Origin: Monocercomonoides exilis
Lineage: Eukaryota > Preaxostyla > Oxymonadida > Polymastigidae
Reading direction: 5' to 3'
DNA: 64,000 bases
Assembly: GCA_001643675.2 (NCBI GenBank)
Contig: LSRY02000007.1
Span: 191,001-255,000 of the forward strand
Below the pieces are notes generated by a model, which was given only the letters and a program-made list of their open reading frames with translations, did not search any database and was not told the DNA's origin. Shown here one piece after another: positions 49,641 through 61,690 of the stretch (positions within the stretch are counted from its first letter, which is position 1; each line of letters opens with the position of its first letter). Made by a program: the position numbers and the translations under genes.

Positions 49641-51663
49641 CTATGATTGCGCTGAAGACACGAAGTCTCTTTGCCCCAGGTCGTGTGCGTGCTTGCATGA
49701 AATGAGCTTTGTCATGAGCTCCGCACTCTTCGCAGTCATCTCCTTCTCTTCTGCTGTTGAGCGAGGAGCAGACACCACCAGCAGCACAGTCGCTGCTTTG
49801 CGGCGGAAGCGCTGTGTGACTCCAAAAAGGCGGCCGGGGAGGAGAGTGAGAGGAGGATTGGTGTTGGTGACATACGTCTGCTGGCTGGATGAGGAAGAAG
49901 GGGTGGGGGTGTGCGGAGAGGGGAACTGGAGTGAGGCAGTGGGGAGCACTGGAGTCGATGAAGGAGAAGTAGAAGAAGAAGAAGAAGACTGATTAGGCGA
50001 AGGAGATGAGCCCATTGGCGATGAGGCGGAGCCAGGGAGAGCAGACGAGGACACCGATGATGCAGAAGAGCTGGTGTGCTCGTGCTGCAGCTGGAACGGC
50101 TGGAGGGTGGCGAAGCGGCGCATCATCGACGCGTGATAGAGGTGGTTGAACGTCACATGGTCCGGAATGGGCATCAGAAACGCCTCTGTCCCGCGCGGCC
50201 GCTCGAACCCCAGCAGATTCTGCTTCAAAAGCGCCGGCCGCTCGACAGGTGGGGCAAACGCGGCAAACACATCAGCCGACGGTACGAACTGGGTGTAGTC
50301 TTCTGTCAGCTGGGCGAAAAAGGACTGTGCGGCCTGTATGCGCTGCTCGTCCAGCTGGGGCCCGTGGTGCGAGTGGTGGATGTGCACAGTGGCAGACGCA
50401 GCAGCATCGGATGTGTTCTGGTTGGCTGCCTGCGATGCACTCAGCTCAGTCGTCTTGGCCTGCCGGGTGAGCGAGGCTGAGCCGTCCTCGTGCTGCGCAG
50501 AGGCCTCGCTGCTTCTGTCTGCTGCTGCCTGCGGAGGTGAAATGACTGACGCAGGCGCAGTGACCAGCAGCGTGTTCACCATGTTCCCGTTCGGGTCTGG
50601 TCGGTGGCTGAAAAGCGGGTCGTGCCGCCACTGCCCGTCAACAATGTACTTGAAGTAGTACTGCCCAGGCGGAATCGCCAGCGTAATCGCCCACCGCTTG
50701 ATCCACCCTGCCGAAGAAGCAGACTCACCTGATGGAACTTCTGATGATGAGACTCCTTTTGCTTTCCCTTGTGCCTCTTTGATGGCTGTTAGCTGCTCTT
50801 GTGTGTATTGCCCGTTCACCACATCTTCCTCAGACGGACCTTCAGCATCGCTTGGTGATGGCTGTGCGGTAAGGGGGATTTTGTGAGCCCACCGATTGAA
50901 AGAGCCGGTTATATACACATTCTGCATTGCACCATGCTTCCAAGTGAATGTGACATGAACATACACTGATCGGCTTGCCTGTGCTGCTTGAGGTGCAGGA
51001 GGTTGAGATGGTGCACTTGCTTGGTTATGTTCTCCAGATTGCTGTGCTGATGCTGGTGCAGATGATGCAGTGGATGATTGCGTTGGCGCAGATGTGTTTG
51101 AAGTTGCTGTTGAAGAAGATTCTTGAGTACCTGCATCAGCAGGTTTTGAACCAGCAGACTTATCGTTTTCTGTGACTTGAGAATCTTGACGTGGAGATGG
51201 ATTTGTTGTCGGAGCTTTAGATTGAGTGCTTGTTTCAGAAGATTGATCATTTGCAGCTGTCGTAGATGTTTCGGCAATTTGAGTGGAAACATGATCTAAT
51301 TTTTGATCCGCATGTTCAGCAGTTGAGTGCGCCGCTTCAGTAGAAGAAGTTTCATTTGACGTTTTCTGTTGTTGATTTGCGGTTGACGGATCAGGATCTA
51401 ATGTTGAAGGAGGACTACCTTCACTTCCAACCTGTCCATCATGAGAGGATGGTGGCCTGTGTGAATCACCGGACTGCCTTTCAATTAGATCGGTTCCATC
51501 GATATGCGATACTGCATACATTGCAGCACGCCCTGAAGGAGGTTCTAAAAAAATTTATTGGAAATATTAAACACAACAACATGAAAAACCAAAAGAAAAT
51601 TTGTTACGCACTCGATTGAACAATCCTTTCATTTGGCCTTTCTCGTCCTTGATCATTACCCAT
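49641..51663 (-). CDS. AMPK/SNF1 kinase beta subunit (CBM48 and ASC domains)
   Basis: Two exons, 51663-51612 and 51544-49641, give about 651 residues. The N-terminus MGNDQGRE fits the N-myristoylation motif of AMPK beta. A Ser/Thr/Gln-rich segment is followed by a glycogen-binding CBM48: VHVTFTWKHGAMQNVYITGS, FNRWAHKIPL, WAITLAIPPGQYYFKYIVDG and WRHDPLFSHRPDPNGNMVN. The domain is split by an insert of about 50 residues. The C-terminal ASC region reads IPDHVTFNHLYHASM, and after another Ser-rich insert TLLPGRLFGVTQRFRRKAAT, matching the NHLYAL...RYKKKYVT core that binds alpha and gamma subunits. The role is to scaffold the energy-sensing kinase. The ASC insert of about 80 residues is unusual for the family. 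Confidence 0.88.
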
Positions 51664-52017
51664 GTGCTAAATATAAACTCTTTTTTAAAAGTTCAGATTT
51701 TGAGTATAATCAAGAATTGCACTTAAAAATGAATTTTAAGATTCCATATGCAAAAAATTAAGCAAATATTAAACGTTGAATTATAAAATATACAAAAATA
51801 ACATGCATAACGAAACCAAGTTCAGTGTTTTGGAACTTGCAACAAAGCACCAAAGAACGAATAAAAAGTCAAAACTAAATATAAAATGGGATAATCTATA
51901 AGAAAAATGGGTGATAAAAAGGAGTGAACTAAACAAATTGTGAAATGCAAAATAATAAGAAAAATAAAATTTAAAGAAATATTTATTATTAAAAATAAAA
52001 ACATGTTTACTGAAAAT

Positions 52018-53241
52018 TCATTTGTTTAATGGTGACGGTGTTGCATCTGATTCTGATGTGGTTGAAGATGCATGTTGTTCGACGGGTTGTTGTTGTGAGC
52101 TTGATGAAGGAGATGCAGACGAAGATGCAGCACATTCTTGACGAGCAGGTTCTGAGGTAGTTTGTGTTGATGGCAATGGAGTAGATGAACTCAAAGACGA
52201 AACATGCAAAGAGAGAGCAGATTCATCAATTGATTTTGGACGAGACGCAGCTGTTCTCGATTGTTGTTTTGATTTTGTCTGATAAAAAAAAGAAGTAATC
52301 AAACAGAAGGAAAAAATAATGAAAATTAATAGAAAATACTGCCCATCATACTTCTAATAATTCCAACTCTTCCTTTTTGAGTTTGGCCAAGAAATCCGCC
52401 CCACACAATTCTCTGAGAGAAAAATAATATTCCAAATACTCTTGTGGTGTGATTGTCAGGTTAAAGTCCAGAAGCTCCAAAAATTCCTGTTCCATAACGT
52501 TTATCTCCTTCACAGTAAAAAAAGGGAATGCTCTTTGAACAATTGCGGCATTTCTAACTGAATGGTCTTCCCACACTTTAGAAGCCATAAGGAGGCTGAT
52601 GACGACTAGCCTTCTCCAATTAATTGGATGAAGAACAACTTTAGCATCAGTAATAAGCCTTTCAAGATAAATAAGGCAAATGATGCTACACTGTGGGTTC
52701 ATCTGAAGTTGATGCATGATATACACCATAAAAATATGCATGTGCTCTATTTGAGGTAAAGGTATCTGAGTCATATCGGTCACTCCCTAAAAATTTATGA
52801 AATAGCAAGCTTTTAGCAAAACAAACAGTACAAACCAAAGAATGAAGATCTTCACAAAAGACTGGAATAACTTTTGGATTCTTTTTGTGGTGACGAACGG
52901 AATGATCGAGCAACTTATGTATTTGTGTGCAAACACTTAAAAAAAATTATTGGATCGAATAACATTGAATAAATTCATTCCGACATAAAAAAATTACAAA
53001 CCTTCGAACTGTGTGATCTACATTTGGTTCACTTGGTGATGAACATGGCTTATCAATGTCATTTGCAGAATAAAAGAATTTTTTTGCCTTTTCAGCTTCA
53101 ATTGGCTTTGTAGCCCCAGCTTTCATTGATCCATATCGATCTATAAAATTTGAGTGTTGCACATCAAATTCAAAGTTTATTTTAAAGTTTATAACTAAAT
53201 AAAAATATGTGCATTCAAAATGAATAACCTTCAGTTGACAT
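52018..53241 (-). CDS. Cyclin Y (CCNY-type) homologue
   Basis: Five phase-consistent exons: 53241-53229, 53140-53002, 52935-52836, 52786-52352 and 52278-52018. They encode about 315 residues. The cyclin box carries IICLIYLERLITDA, INWRRLVVISLLMASKVWED, NAAIVQRAFPFFTVKEINVM, EQEFLELLDFNLTITPQEY and YYFSLREL. This matches cyclin Y (YLERLLTYA, NWKRIVLGAILLASKVWDD, FLELLQFN) better than PHO80-type cyclins. Upstream HHKKNPKVIPVFCEDLHSL fits the CCNY N-terminal region. The C-terminal 85 residues are Ser-rich. The first coding exon is only 13 nt. Cyclin Y partners CDK14/16-type kinases in animals. Confidence 0.85.
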
Positions 53242-53338
53242 CTATTGTGTTTTCGAAGAAAAAACAAAATTACTATTCTTCAAATTTGTTATTGATCAAA
53301 TGGACCATTGCAAAGTATTTTTTCATTAAATATTGCAT

Positions 53339-56081
53339 ATGGAATATGAAGAATATCAAATGCCAAGTTCTTTCGATTGGGAACAGCTGACCGCACAAGA
53401 ACAGAATAACGCTCGTACGGCAAATGAGAGGGAAGAATTTTTTCGAACATTAGATAATGATGTGAATTATGACCATTTAAATTATTGTCTGAGGGAGAAA
53501 GCAAACGATAAACAAAACAAAAGTGTGAAGAAATATGATTGTACAGCTATAATATGATTTTTATTTATTTATTTTTTATGCTGGAAGAAATATATCGAAA
53601 TTTGGATAATCGTTTTGCAACTGCCTACTCTTTTTTCAATATTGCGGGACCAATAAAAATAATTCGGCCACACTCAAAATGCTTGACTGAGGATGACAAT
53701 TATGTGACTCAAGCAAAGCTTTTTCTTGAGCATTGGCACAGATTGTCAATTCCATTTGGAAAAATATGTTTTGAGCTTCATGCATCAATGCCAGCAACAA
53801 AAATTGTTGATCGGCCGAAACTAAATTTACAAGGTGTTTTTGTACCATATGGTGGTACTTTTGAAATGACTTTGTGCAGGATACCAGCTATGAAAATGGG
53901 CTGGCCTTCTTTCGAATTGGGAGCAGTATACGGAGCACAACTTTGTAGCCAGCACGAAGGAAAGTTGACTAGAACGTGGATGATGAATGAGCAGCAGGCT
54001 TTAGGCGATAATGATACACTTCGTGGAGGTTTTCTTGTGACTGCTGGCTTTTACGGAATTTTCAGGCACTGTCAACCTTTAGATTTTAAAATCCTAATGA
54101 GCACAGTATTTATTTTTTCTTAAATCTCTATTTCTATTGTTCAATATATATTCAATTTTTTATATATGAATTATGTTCAAAAACGAAAGAAATCCATATT
54201 CATTCGACTTGGAACTTTGATTGGAATTGGAATGTCGTTCTGCCCAAGAAACGATGTTCTTATGGCAGAATGTGAATGCGAAGAGAGAAGTCTTAAATTG
54301 CTGAAAGAAATCGACTCTTTCATTTCCTCTCACATAGCATCACTTATGAAGCACGGCTCAATGAACGAGGAAATGACAACAGTATGCACGTTTAACGAAC
54401 ATTTTTGCGCTGCGCTTTTATACGAAAGAGGCAATTGTTGCTTTTGTGCTATTCTTGATTGTCAATCTTTAATTTTTTGTTCAAATTTATTTACCATCAA
54501 TGCATTTTATTCACCAATGTCACAATCAATTCACATTAATTTCTTTTCTTCAAAAATTTTCTTCTTAAACATTTTTTTTTCCTTCCAATATTCAACTAGA
54601 ACTGCAACCCTGACATAACTCCAGGCGCATTTCTTGCTTTGGGGCTGATTCATGTTGCCTCTTCTGACCGCTATCTTGTTGCGCATTTGATCAACGAGGA
54701 GATCTCTGGACTGCATCTGACACGCAAACACCCTGCCCCGAAATCTGTCATTACAAGCGCTGGAATTGCTTTGGGTGTGTTTTTTGTTAACATTTTAAAA
54801 GGAAATAATTAAATACACACATTTTTTTAAAATGTTATTTTTTTCATACTTTTTATTTGAATCAAAACTTTTCTATTGAAACCGAACCACACGCGCAACA
54901 ATATGAATCTTATTCCTTTTCATACAAACCGTTCATTTCTTCCCAAGGCTTAATTCTTCTATGCAAAGGCAACGAGGATTCGACTGTGGAAGGTATCGAT
55001 GACATTGATGTGCTGGGTGAGGTGTCTTATTACTTGGCATCGTCATATGAAGCGTGGCTGGAGCAGATGAAGGCAAACGTACGATTCGAAGGCAACAACC
55101 TCAACGCAATGCCATTTGGAGTCATCCAGCCGATTCTGCCGATGAAAAAACGTTTGTGGCATAATGTGTTGTCGAAATTCATTTTTTTACTTCTCAATAA
55201 AAAAATTTCAATGCATCTGTTTTTTAAACTGAAATTTCTATTTTCATATGTTAAATATTCATCCATATGTCAATTGAATTCTCAGTAACTGTCCACAAGA
55301 AGCTCACACCATCCACTCTTATCACATCTCGCACACAGCACCAGCCACCTGAAAAGCCTCCTTCGATTGACACGCTCCTCCGCATAGACACCTTCCCTGT
55401 GTCTCAGCCGACGCTCGCCCTTCCTCCGCTTCCCGATGACAACATGGTGCTTGAAGAGAAAGTCTTCCGCACCACCGCCAAACGCTATGCGCCGTTCACC
55501 TACCCTTCTTTCCTGCCGCTGGCTGATCCCTTGAGGCGGATGTGGCATGCTGAAGATGCCATTTCAGACGAGCTGCACAACCAGAGCCAGCTGGGGCTGA
55601 CGATAGCAGCACAGAGGAGGAACGACGGGATTGTGAATGATGTGGAGTTTGGCATCAGAAAGGAGAGGGAGAAGAGGAAGGCGCTGGCGATGCTGTATGA
55701 GGTGGCGATGGCGTCGGTGGATGAGCTGGAGTACAAACGATACAGAGACAAGCCGATTCCTGAGTTCGATGCCGTGGAAGGGACAGAGGAAGAGCAGAGG
55801 AAGGTGCTGAAGCGCATCAAGCACAATCCAAGTGTCGCTGCTGAAAGGAAGGCACGAAGAAGGAAGACAAGCAGAAGAAATCAGTCGAGTTTTGCGATTG
55901 AGCCGATGGATCCAGAAGAAGAGCATGCTTTGAGGACATTTCTGAACCTGCCTCTCAAACCATCCACTCTGAATCCAAGATATGCTTCTGATATGTTTGC
56001 AGAATACACAGGGATATCAACATCTTCTTCTTCTTCGTCATCGTCCTCATCAACTTCATCATTATATCTTCCCGTTAATCC

Positions 56082-56123
<42 letters not shown>

Positions 56124-58137
56124 TTCTTCTTCTTCTTCTTCTTCAATGGACGATATGACACCACCTCAATCCTTGCTATCTTCCTTTTATCCTCTTGCTG
56201 CTGCTCCTTCCTTTTGCCTCAATCCATCTTCTTCTAAACCAAAGCCAAGCCTTTCTTCTTCTTTCACTTTTGAAGCATCTCCTACTAATTCTTCTTCTTT
56301 ACGGTTATTACCTCCTCCTCCTCCACCTTCATCATCATCATCATCATCATCTTCTTCTTCTTCCTCTTCCTCTTCTTCCCGCACCATGATGCAATCTCTC
56401 ATGATGTACAAAGAGTACCCCAAATCCTTCACTCCCCTCACCCCCTTCCAACTCTCGCCCCGCCTCACATTCACCACACAGCAGCCCCACCTCGCTCCTT
56501 TGTCCAAGCCCTTCAGCACACTCAACTCTGCCCCTTTCTCCTTCGCCCCTTCCGTTTGCCCCTCCCCCCGCCCTCCCTCGTGGATCAGCGAGCCCCTCAG
56601 CCCCGAGCTCGAGTTCTCCGACTGGTTCAAGGCGAGCCCCACGCTCTCTGAAATCGGCCCTTCTGACCCTGTCTCGATGGCATTCACTGCGCTTTCGTAC
56701 TCCCAGACAGACTACGACACGCTGAGGCAGCCCATCTTCCTGCAGCAGCACGGCCTCATTCCTCAGAACAAGCAGCACCCGTCGCTCGATTACGGCACCA
56801 ACTACGGCCCTCTCCCGCTCGACGGGCTGAGCCACATGAGCGATGCGACATGTGGGGCAGTGCTGGCAATCGTTCTAACATTTATGAAGAGCAACTGCCG
56901 AAGAGCAGCTGGGGTGCTGCGTTTGTCTGCCTCAGCGGGCGAGTTCTGCTCGATGGACGAGGACGCTGTGGCTGCGCGGGCGATGGGGGAGGCGCTGGTG
57001 CTGTGGAGAGAGATGGCAGTGGAGTGGGAGTGGATGGAGGAGGCTGTCCCGCCGAAGCTGCTGGCGCTGCTGTGTGCGAATATCGAGCAGAAGGAGAAGG
57101 CAACACGAAGTGGGTCTTTTCAGAAGGCGCAGTTCGAATACGACGAAGACTCGCTCAAAGTGAATGTGGCGTGTGCGGTTGTCGGGAGATGCCTGGCGCT
57201 GGCAGTAAGACATGCAGGCACAAACAACAAGAAGCTGCTGTCGATGCTGCTGAGTCTTGTCTACCATCTGCTGAATGGAGAAATGTTCATCTACAAAAAG
57301 CATGTGAAGAGACAAATGGCAGCAGACAGCGCTGTCGAAGGAGATGTTGATAGAGAGTCTTCTTCTCGTGTCTCTGCTGATCCGTTTGGATGGATCAGAA
57401 CTGGAGACATCCAAAGGGCAGACGCTGATGCGATGCTTTCTGCCATTTTGGGAGATGAATCGGATCGCAAATGCGAAAAAGGCGAAAGCGCCTCAACTTC
57501 TTCGTCATCATCATCACCATCATCATCATCATCTTCTTCTTCTTCTTCTTCAACTTTATCTTCAACTTTATCATCATCATCATCTGAACAATCTGAACAA
57601 GAATACAATCTTTTAGTTCCTCCACCCAATCCAACTCCTCCAACTCCTGCAAAGCCACAACCATCATCCATCCCGCACTTCCTCTTCTTCAGCCTCCCCC
57701 ACCACATCTCAACGCTCCTAGCTGCCCATCTGTGCATTGCTGCTGGCGTGGTTGCAGCAGGCACAGGAAACGTGCATGTGCTGCGTGTGCTGTTCTATTC
57801 GCTGAAGATGCTTCTGCCTAGCGGAGAGAGCGTTGCCGACATCGCCACCATCCTCAGAGGCCCTCCTCCTTCAGACAACCCTTTCCCTCCCCCAGCCCCT
57901 TCCATGGACTGGGCTGTCCCGCGCATTGCCCACTTCCACCAGCTCCTTTTCGTCCACTTCGCTATGGGCTTGCTGTTTCTTTCAAGAAATGCCTGCACCC
58001 TGACTTCTGATAATGCTCTTGCTTCGGCTGGATTGGTACTCACTCTTTTTCCTAATTTCTCAACGGGTGTTGAATCACAGCAATACTATCCTATTTATTT
58101 TCGTTATGGATATGTATTGGCAATGAAGAAAAGATAG
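53339..58137 (+). CDS. APC1-like subunit of the anaphase-promoting complex (PC-repeat region)
   Basis: Multi-exon. Clear coding blocks are 53339 to about 53525, about 53590-54095, 54190-54380, 54600-54770, 54880-55160 and 55289-58137; the exact joins are only partly resolved. Repeated PC-type helical hairpins match APC1 in order: GGFLVTAGFYGIFRH, LRLGTLIGIGMSFCP, DITPGAFLALGLIHVASSDR, VITSAGIALA, ATCGAVLAIVLTFMKSN then RAMGEALVLWREM, VVGRCLALAVRHAGTNN, VVAAGTGNVHVLRVLF and HFAMGLLFLSRNACTL. A roughly 450-residue Ser/Pro-rich insert sits between two repeats. The N-terminal WD40 domain and the C-terminal end of animal APC1 are not visible here, so this is a shortened or split APC1. It scaffolds the APC/C ubiquitin ligase. 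Confidence 0.72.
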
Positions 58138-58254
58138 AATTGTGTGCTATTGAATGTGTTTATAAAAATTTAGTTATTGTTTTTCTTGATCATGATATGT
58201 ATTAAAATTTTTGTTTTATTTTATCTTTAATTTTTCGGGAGCTTATAAACATAT

Positions 58255-60908
58255 ATGAGTCTGAAAACAGATGCCTTAGTTCCAATTGCATCTCGTATAT
58301 GTTTTCGGAAATTTTCTTTTCTAACTACACCTGGTATTTTACTTTATGTGAAAAAATGCCTTTCAGGGCTAATACTTACAGTTGGGATGAATACAGAAAT
58401 ATCTTTTTTGGGAAAGAAAAGAACCATTCATATTTATTCAGCTAATGTTGGAGATGAAGTTATAGAAAGAGGGCAGAAATTTAAGATAAATGAAACAACA
58501 GAAATATTGTTTTCTCAAGCGCAAGAGGAGAAACAAAAGCCTCAATCATCCCCAAAATCAGAAAATACTAAATTAAGTTCTATTTCTGGGCAAGAAAGGG
58601 TTATAAGTGTTATTAAGGAAACAATTTTGGCTTCTCTTACTGATCCACTATTTTTTGTAAAGTTTGGCTTAAAACCTCCCCGATCAATTCTTCTTTTTGG
58701 ACCTCCAGGAACAGGGAAAACAATGATTGCTAGGGCAACAGCACTCGAAGCTGGAGCAAATTTAATATCTATATCAGGAACTGATTTTAGTTATGGAAGA
58801 GATGCGAAGGATGTTCTTCAAACTGCTTTTTTAACAGCATTATCAACGCAACCATCTCTAATATTTTTTGATGAATTGGATTTAATCTGTCCATCAACTG
58901 GTACATCTTTTGGATCCCAAAGTGGAGGAAGTGGAACGCAGGGTTTATCGCAAAAAATCGTCAACGAGCTTTGCTCTCAACTTGATTCTCTTTCGCCAAC
59001 AGCTCGAGTAGCAATATTGGGGGCAACAAACAACGTGGATCGCATAGATTCTGCTCTTTTGCGTGGAGGAAGATTTGATCGTCAATTAGAGGTTGGTGTA
59101 CCAACAGAGGCTGAAAGAAAAGAGATATTGTTTTCCTTAATGAAAGGAGAGGTAAAGCATGATACGCTAGAAAACAAACAGTGCAAAAACGAACCTGGAT
59201 CCAAATCAGACGCTTGTTTACAGGTATCTCAAAGTGATCAGAGGTCGCCGTTTTCATTGAGTGATGAGCAGATTGCAATGGTGGCGGAACGGGCGCATGG
59301 CTTTGTCGCTGCAGATCTTTGCGCATTGTGTCAGGCAGCGTCGGTTTATGCCATTCACAGATTTCGAAGAGAGGAAAAAGCAAAGAAAGAGAAAGATTCC
59401 TGCTTATTTCATTCAACAGAAAGCAGCTCATCGTCATCAGCTCCCTTGACAATTCCTCGAGATACATCCTCTTTAGACGAAAATTCTTCAACTAATACTT
59501 CTTCATTAACACAGAAAATGGCTCATCTTACATTATCTCCGACTTCAGAAGATGTTTTCCCTTCTGTCACGTTGGACGATGTGTCACATGCATTTCAGAG
59601 CATTCGCCCATCGGCTATGAGAGACATCGCTGTGTCTGTTGAGCCTGTTCGTTGGAGTGACATCGGAGGCGAAGAAGACGTGAAAAAAAAAGTCAGAGAA
59701 GTTGTCGAATGGCCATTGCTGCATCCTGAAGCTTTTCAAAGGATGGGAATTAGAGCGCCTAGAGGAATCCTTTTGTTTGGGTGTGTTTTTTTTAATTAGA
59801 AAAATAATTGATAATGATATGTTTAAACACGGAATTAGTCCTCCTGGCTGCAGCAAGACAATGATGGCCAGAGCTGTTGCCACTGAAAGTGGAATGAACT
59901 TTCTGTCGGTGAAAGGACCAGAGCTGTTCTCAAAGTGGGTGGGAGAATCTGAGAAAGCTATCCACACACTGTTTAGTCGGGCTCGTACGCTGTCTCCTGC
60001 AGTGGTGTTCTTCGACGAGGTGGATGCCATTGCAGGAAAGCGGAAAGAAGGAGGAGGAGGGGTGACAGATAGAGTATTATCACAGCTTTTGATGGAAATG
60101 GATGGAGTGACGCCTCTTACTCGTGTTGTGGTTATGGCAGCCACAAACAGGCCAGATGTGCTGGATGCTGCGTTTCTTAGGCCTGGCCGAATTGATCGCA
60201 TGGTGTTTGTTCCTCCGCCAGACGAGGAAGGGAGAGCAGCAATTTTCAAAAGCAGAACAAAAAGAATTATTAATGCTGATACAGAAGATGAAAAAGATGG
60301 AATTGAATCAAAAAATGTGGAATCGAATGAAAAGAAAGACGAAAATCATGGCAAATTTGACTGGGCAACAAAAGGCATCAAGAAAAAAGATAACAAAATT
60401 CCAATTGATGATGATGTAGATATAGAACAGCTGTCAAAGATGGTTTGTGCTTTATTTTTTTAGATTATGAATCACTTTTTTTAAAACATGCACATTTTAA
60501 ACAAACAAAACATATATCCAAATGCTTTTCTCTTTCATACGTCTTAATGGAATAATCAACAAACATATCATTTTCATCCATATCACCATGTGGAAATTGC
60601 TAATTCAGACTGATTCTTTCTCCGGAGCAGAAGTGGTTGCACTTTGTAGAGAAGCATCGTTGTGTGCAATTCGCGAAGAGATGAATTCGCTAGAGACGCC
60701 CAGCAGTAATTGCGAACAGATTTCTGATTTACATCAACTTTCATCAGCTCAGGCTTTAATGCCTTTAGGTGCTACTAAAAAACAAGAAATGCGTGTTTGC
60801 ATGAGACATTTTATTGGAGCACTGAAAACAATAGCACCACAAATCACAAAAGAGATGATGTCTTTTTATTATCGATTTATTGAAGATAACAAAGACAGAG
60901 CAAAATAA
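58255..60908 (+). CDS. AFG2/SPATA5 (Drg1)-type double AAA ATPase
   Basis: Three exons, 58255-59780, 59839-60442 and 60609-60908 (phases agree), give 809 residues. After a short N-domain (about 1-110), AAA domain 1 has Walker A GPPGTGKT (149-156) and Walker B LIFFDELD, with [23 protein letters not shown] domain 2 has GPPGCSKT (509-516), where the Cys-Ser pair is the signature of AFG2/SPATA5 rather than Cdc48. It also has [28 protein letters not shown] and [15 protein letters not shown]. The C-terminal [20 protein letters not shown] matches AFG2. The family releases Rlp24 from pre-60S ribosomal particles in the cytoplasm and is a hexameric unfoldase. Both Walker motifs look intact. Low-complexity inserts lie between the domains. 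Confidence 0.9.
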
Positions 60909-61212
60909 AAATAGGGAGGATATTTAATCCATGCATTTTATTTTATCTGTGCATCGATTTTTTTTGAAAAATTATGGCTTTTCAAATTGGAATAAAAAGC
61001 GGAAAAGCAAAATTTGTCAGGCTGAAAAACCTTTTCTTATCTAAACGAATATTCATATTTTTGATTTTTACTCGTCTGACATTGTTCCTTATGGTGGAAA
61101 ATCCAACAGTTGATAACGTGAAATAGCATATGGCTGATCCTTTTCAAAATTTTCTTTTTTTCTTCTGATTCCTTTTTTTTCAAGTTTTTCTTCCTTTTCT
61201 TTCTCTTCAAAT

Positions 61213-61248
<36 letters not shown>

Positions 61249-61690
61249 CTTTCTTTTCATTTCTTTTTTCCACATCTTTTTCAAATTCTTTCTTTATTTC
61301 ATCTGAAAACAATTTATCTTCATCAGCTTTCTATTCTTCTCCTTCTCTCCTTCTCTCCTTCTCTCCTTTCTCTCCTTTTTCTTCTTCTCCTTTTTTTTTT
61401 TTTTTTTTTTTTTTTTTGTTGTTGTTGTTGTTGTTGTATGTTCTCGAATGAATCCAATTTTGAACAAAACTTGAATGATTGGAAGCTTTTTGAAGGATTT
61501 TCAACTGTCTTTATGTTCATTAAGTGAGAGAAAACGAACCACATTTGGATGAAAACCTTTAATGACAATATGAAAATGAATCGTTAATAAATTTCCTCTG
61601 GAATTGTCACAACCGAAAAATTGATATGATTGAATCATTGAAGACCAAAAATTGAAATGTGTTTTTTTCGGTTCTGACAATATGCATGCT
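60909..61690. other. Intergenic region with long homopolymer tracts
   Basis: AT-rich, with two T runs of about 25-30 (near 61217 and 61390), a (TTG)n tract and (TCTCCT)n. No gene is supported. Confidence 0.55.
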
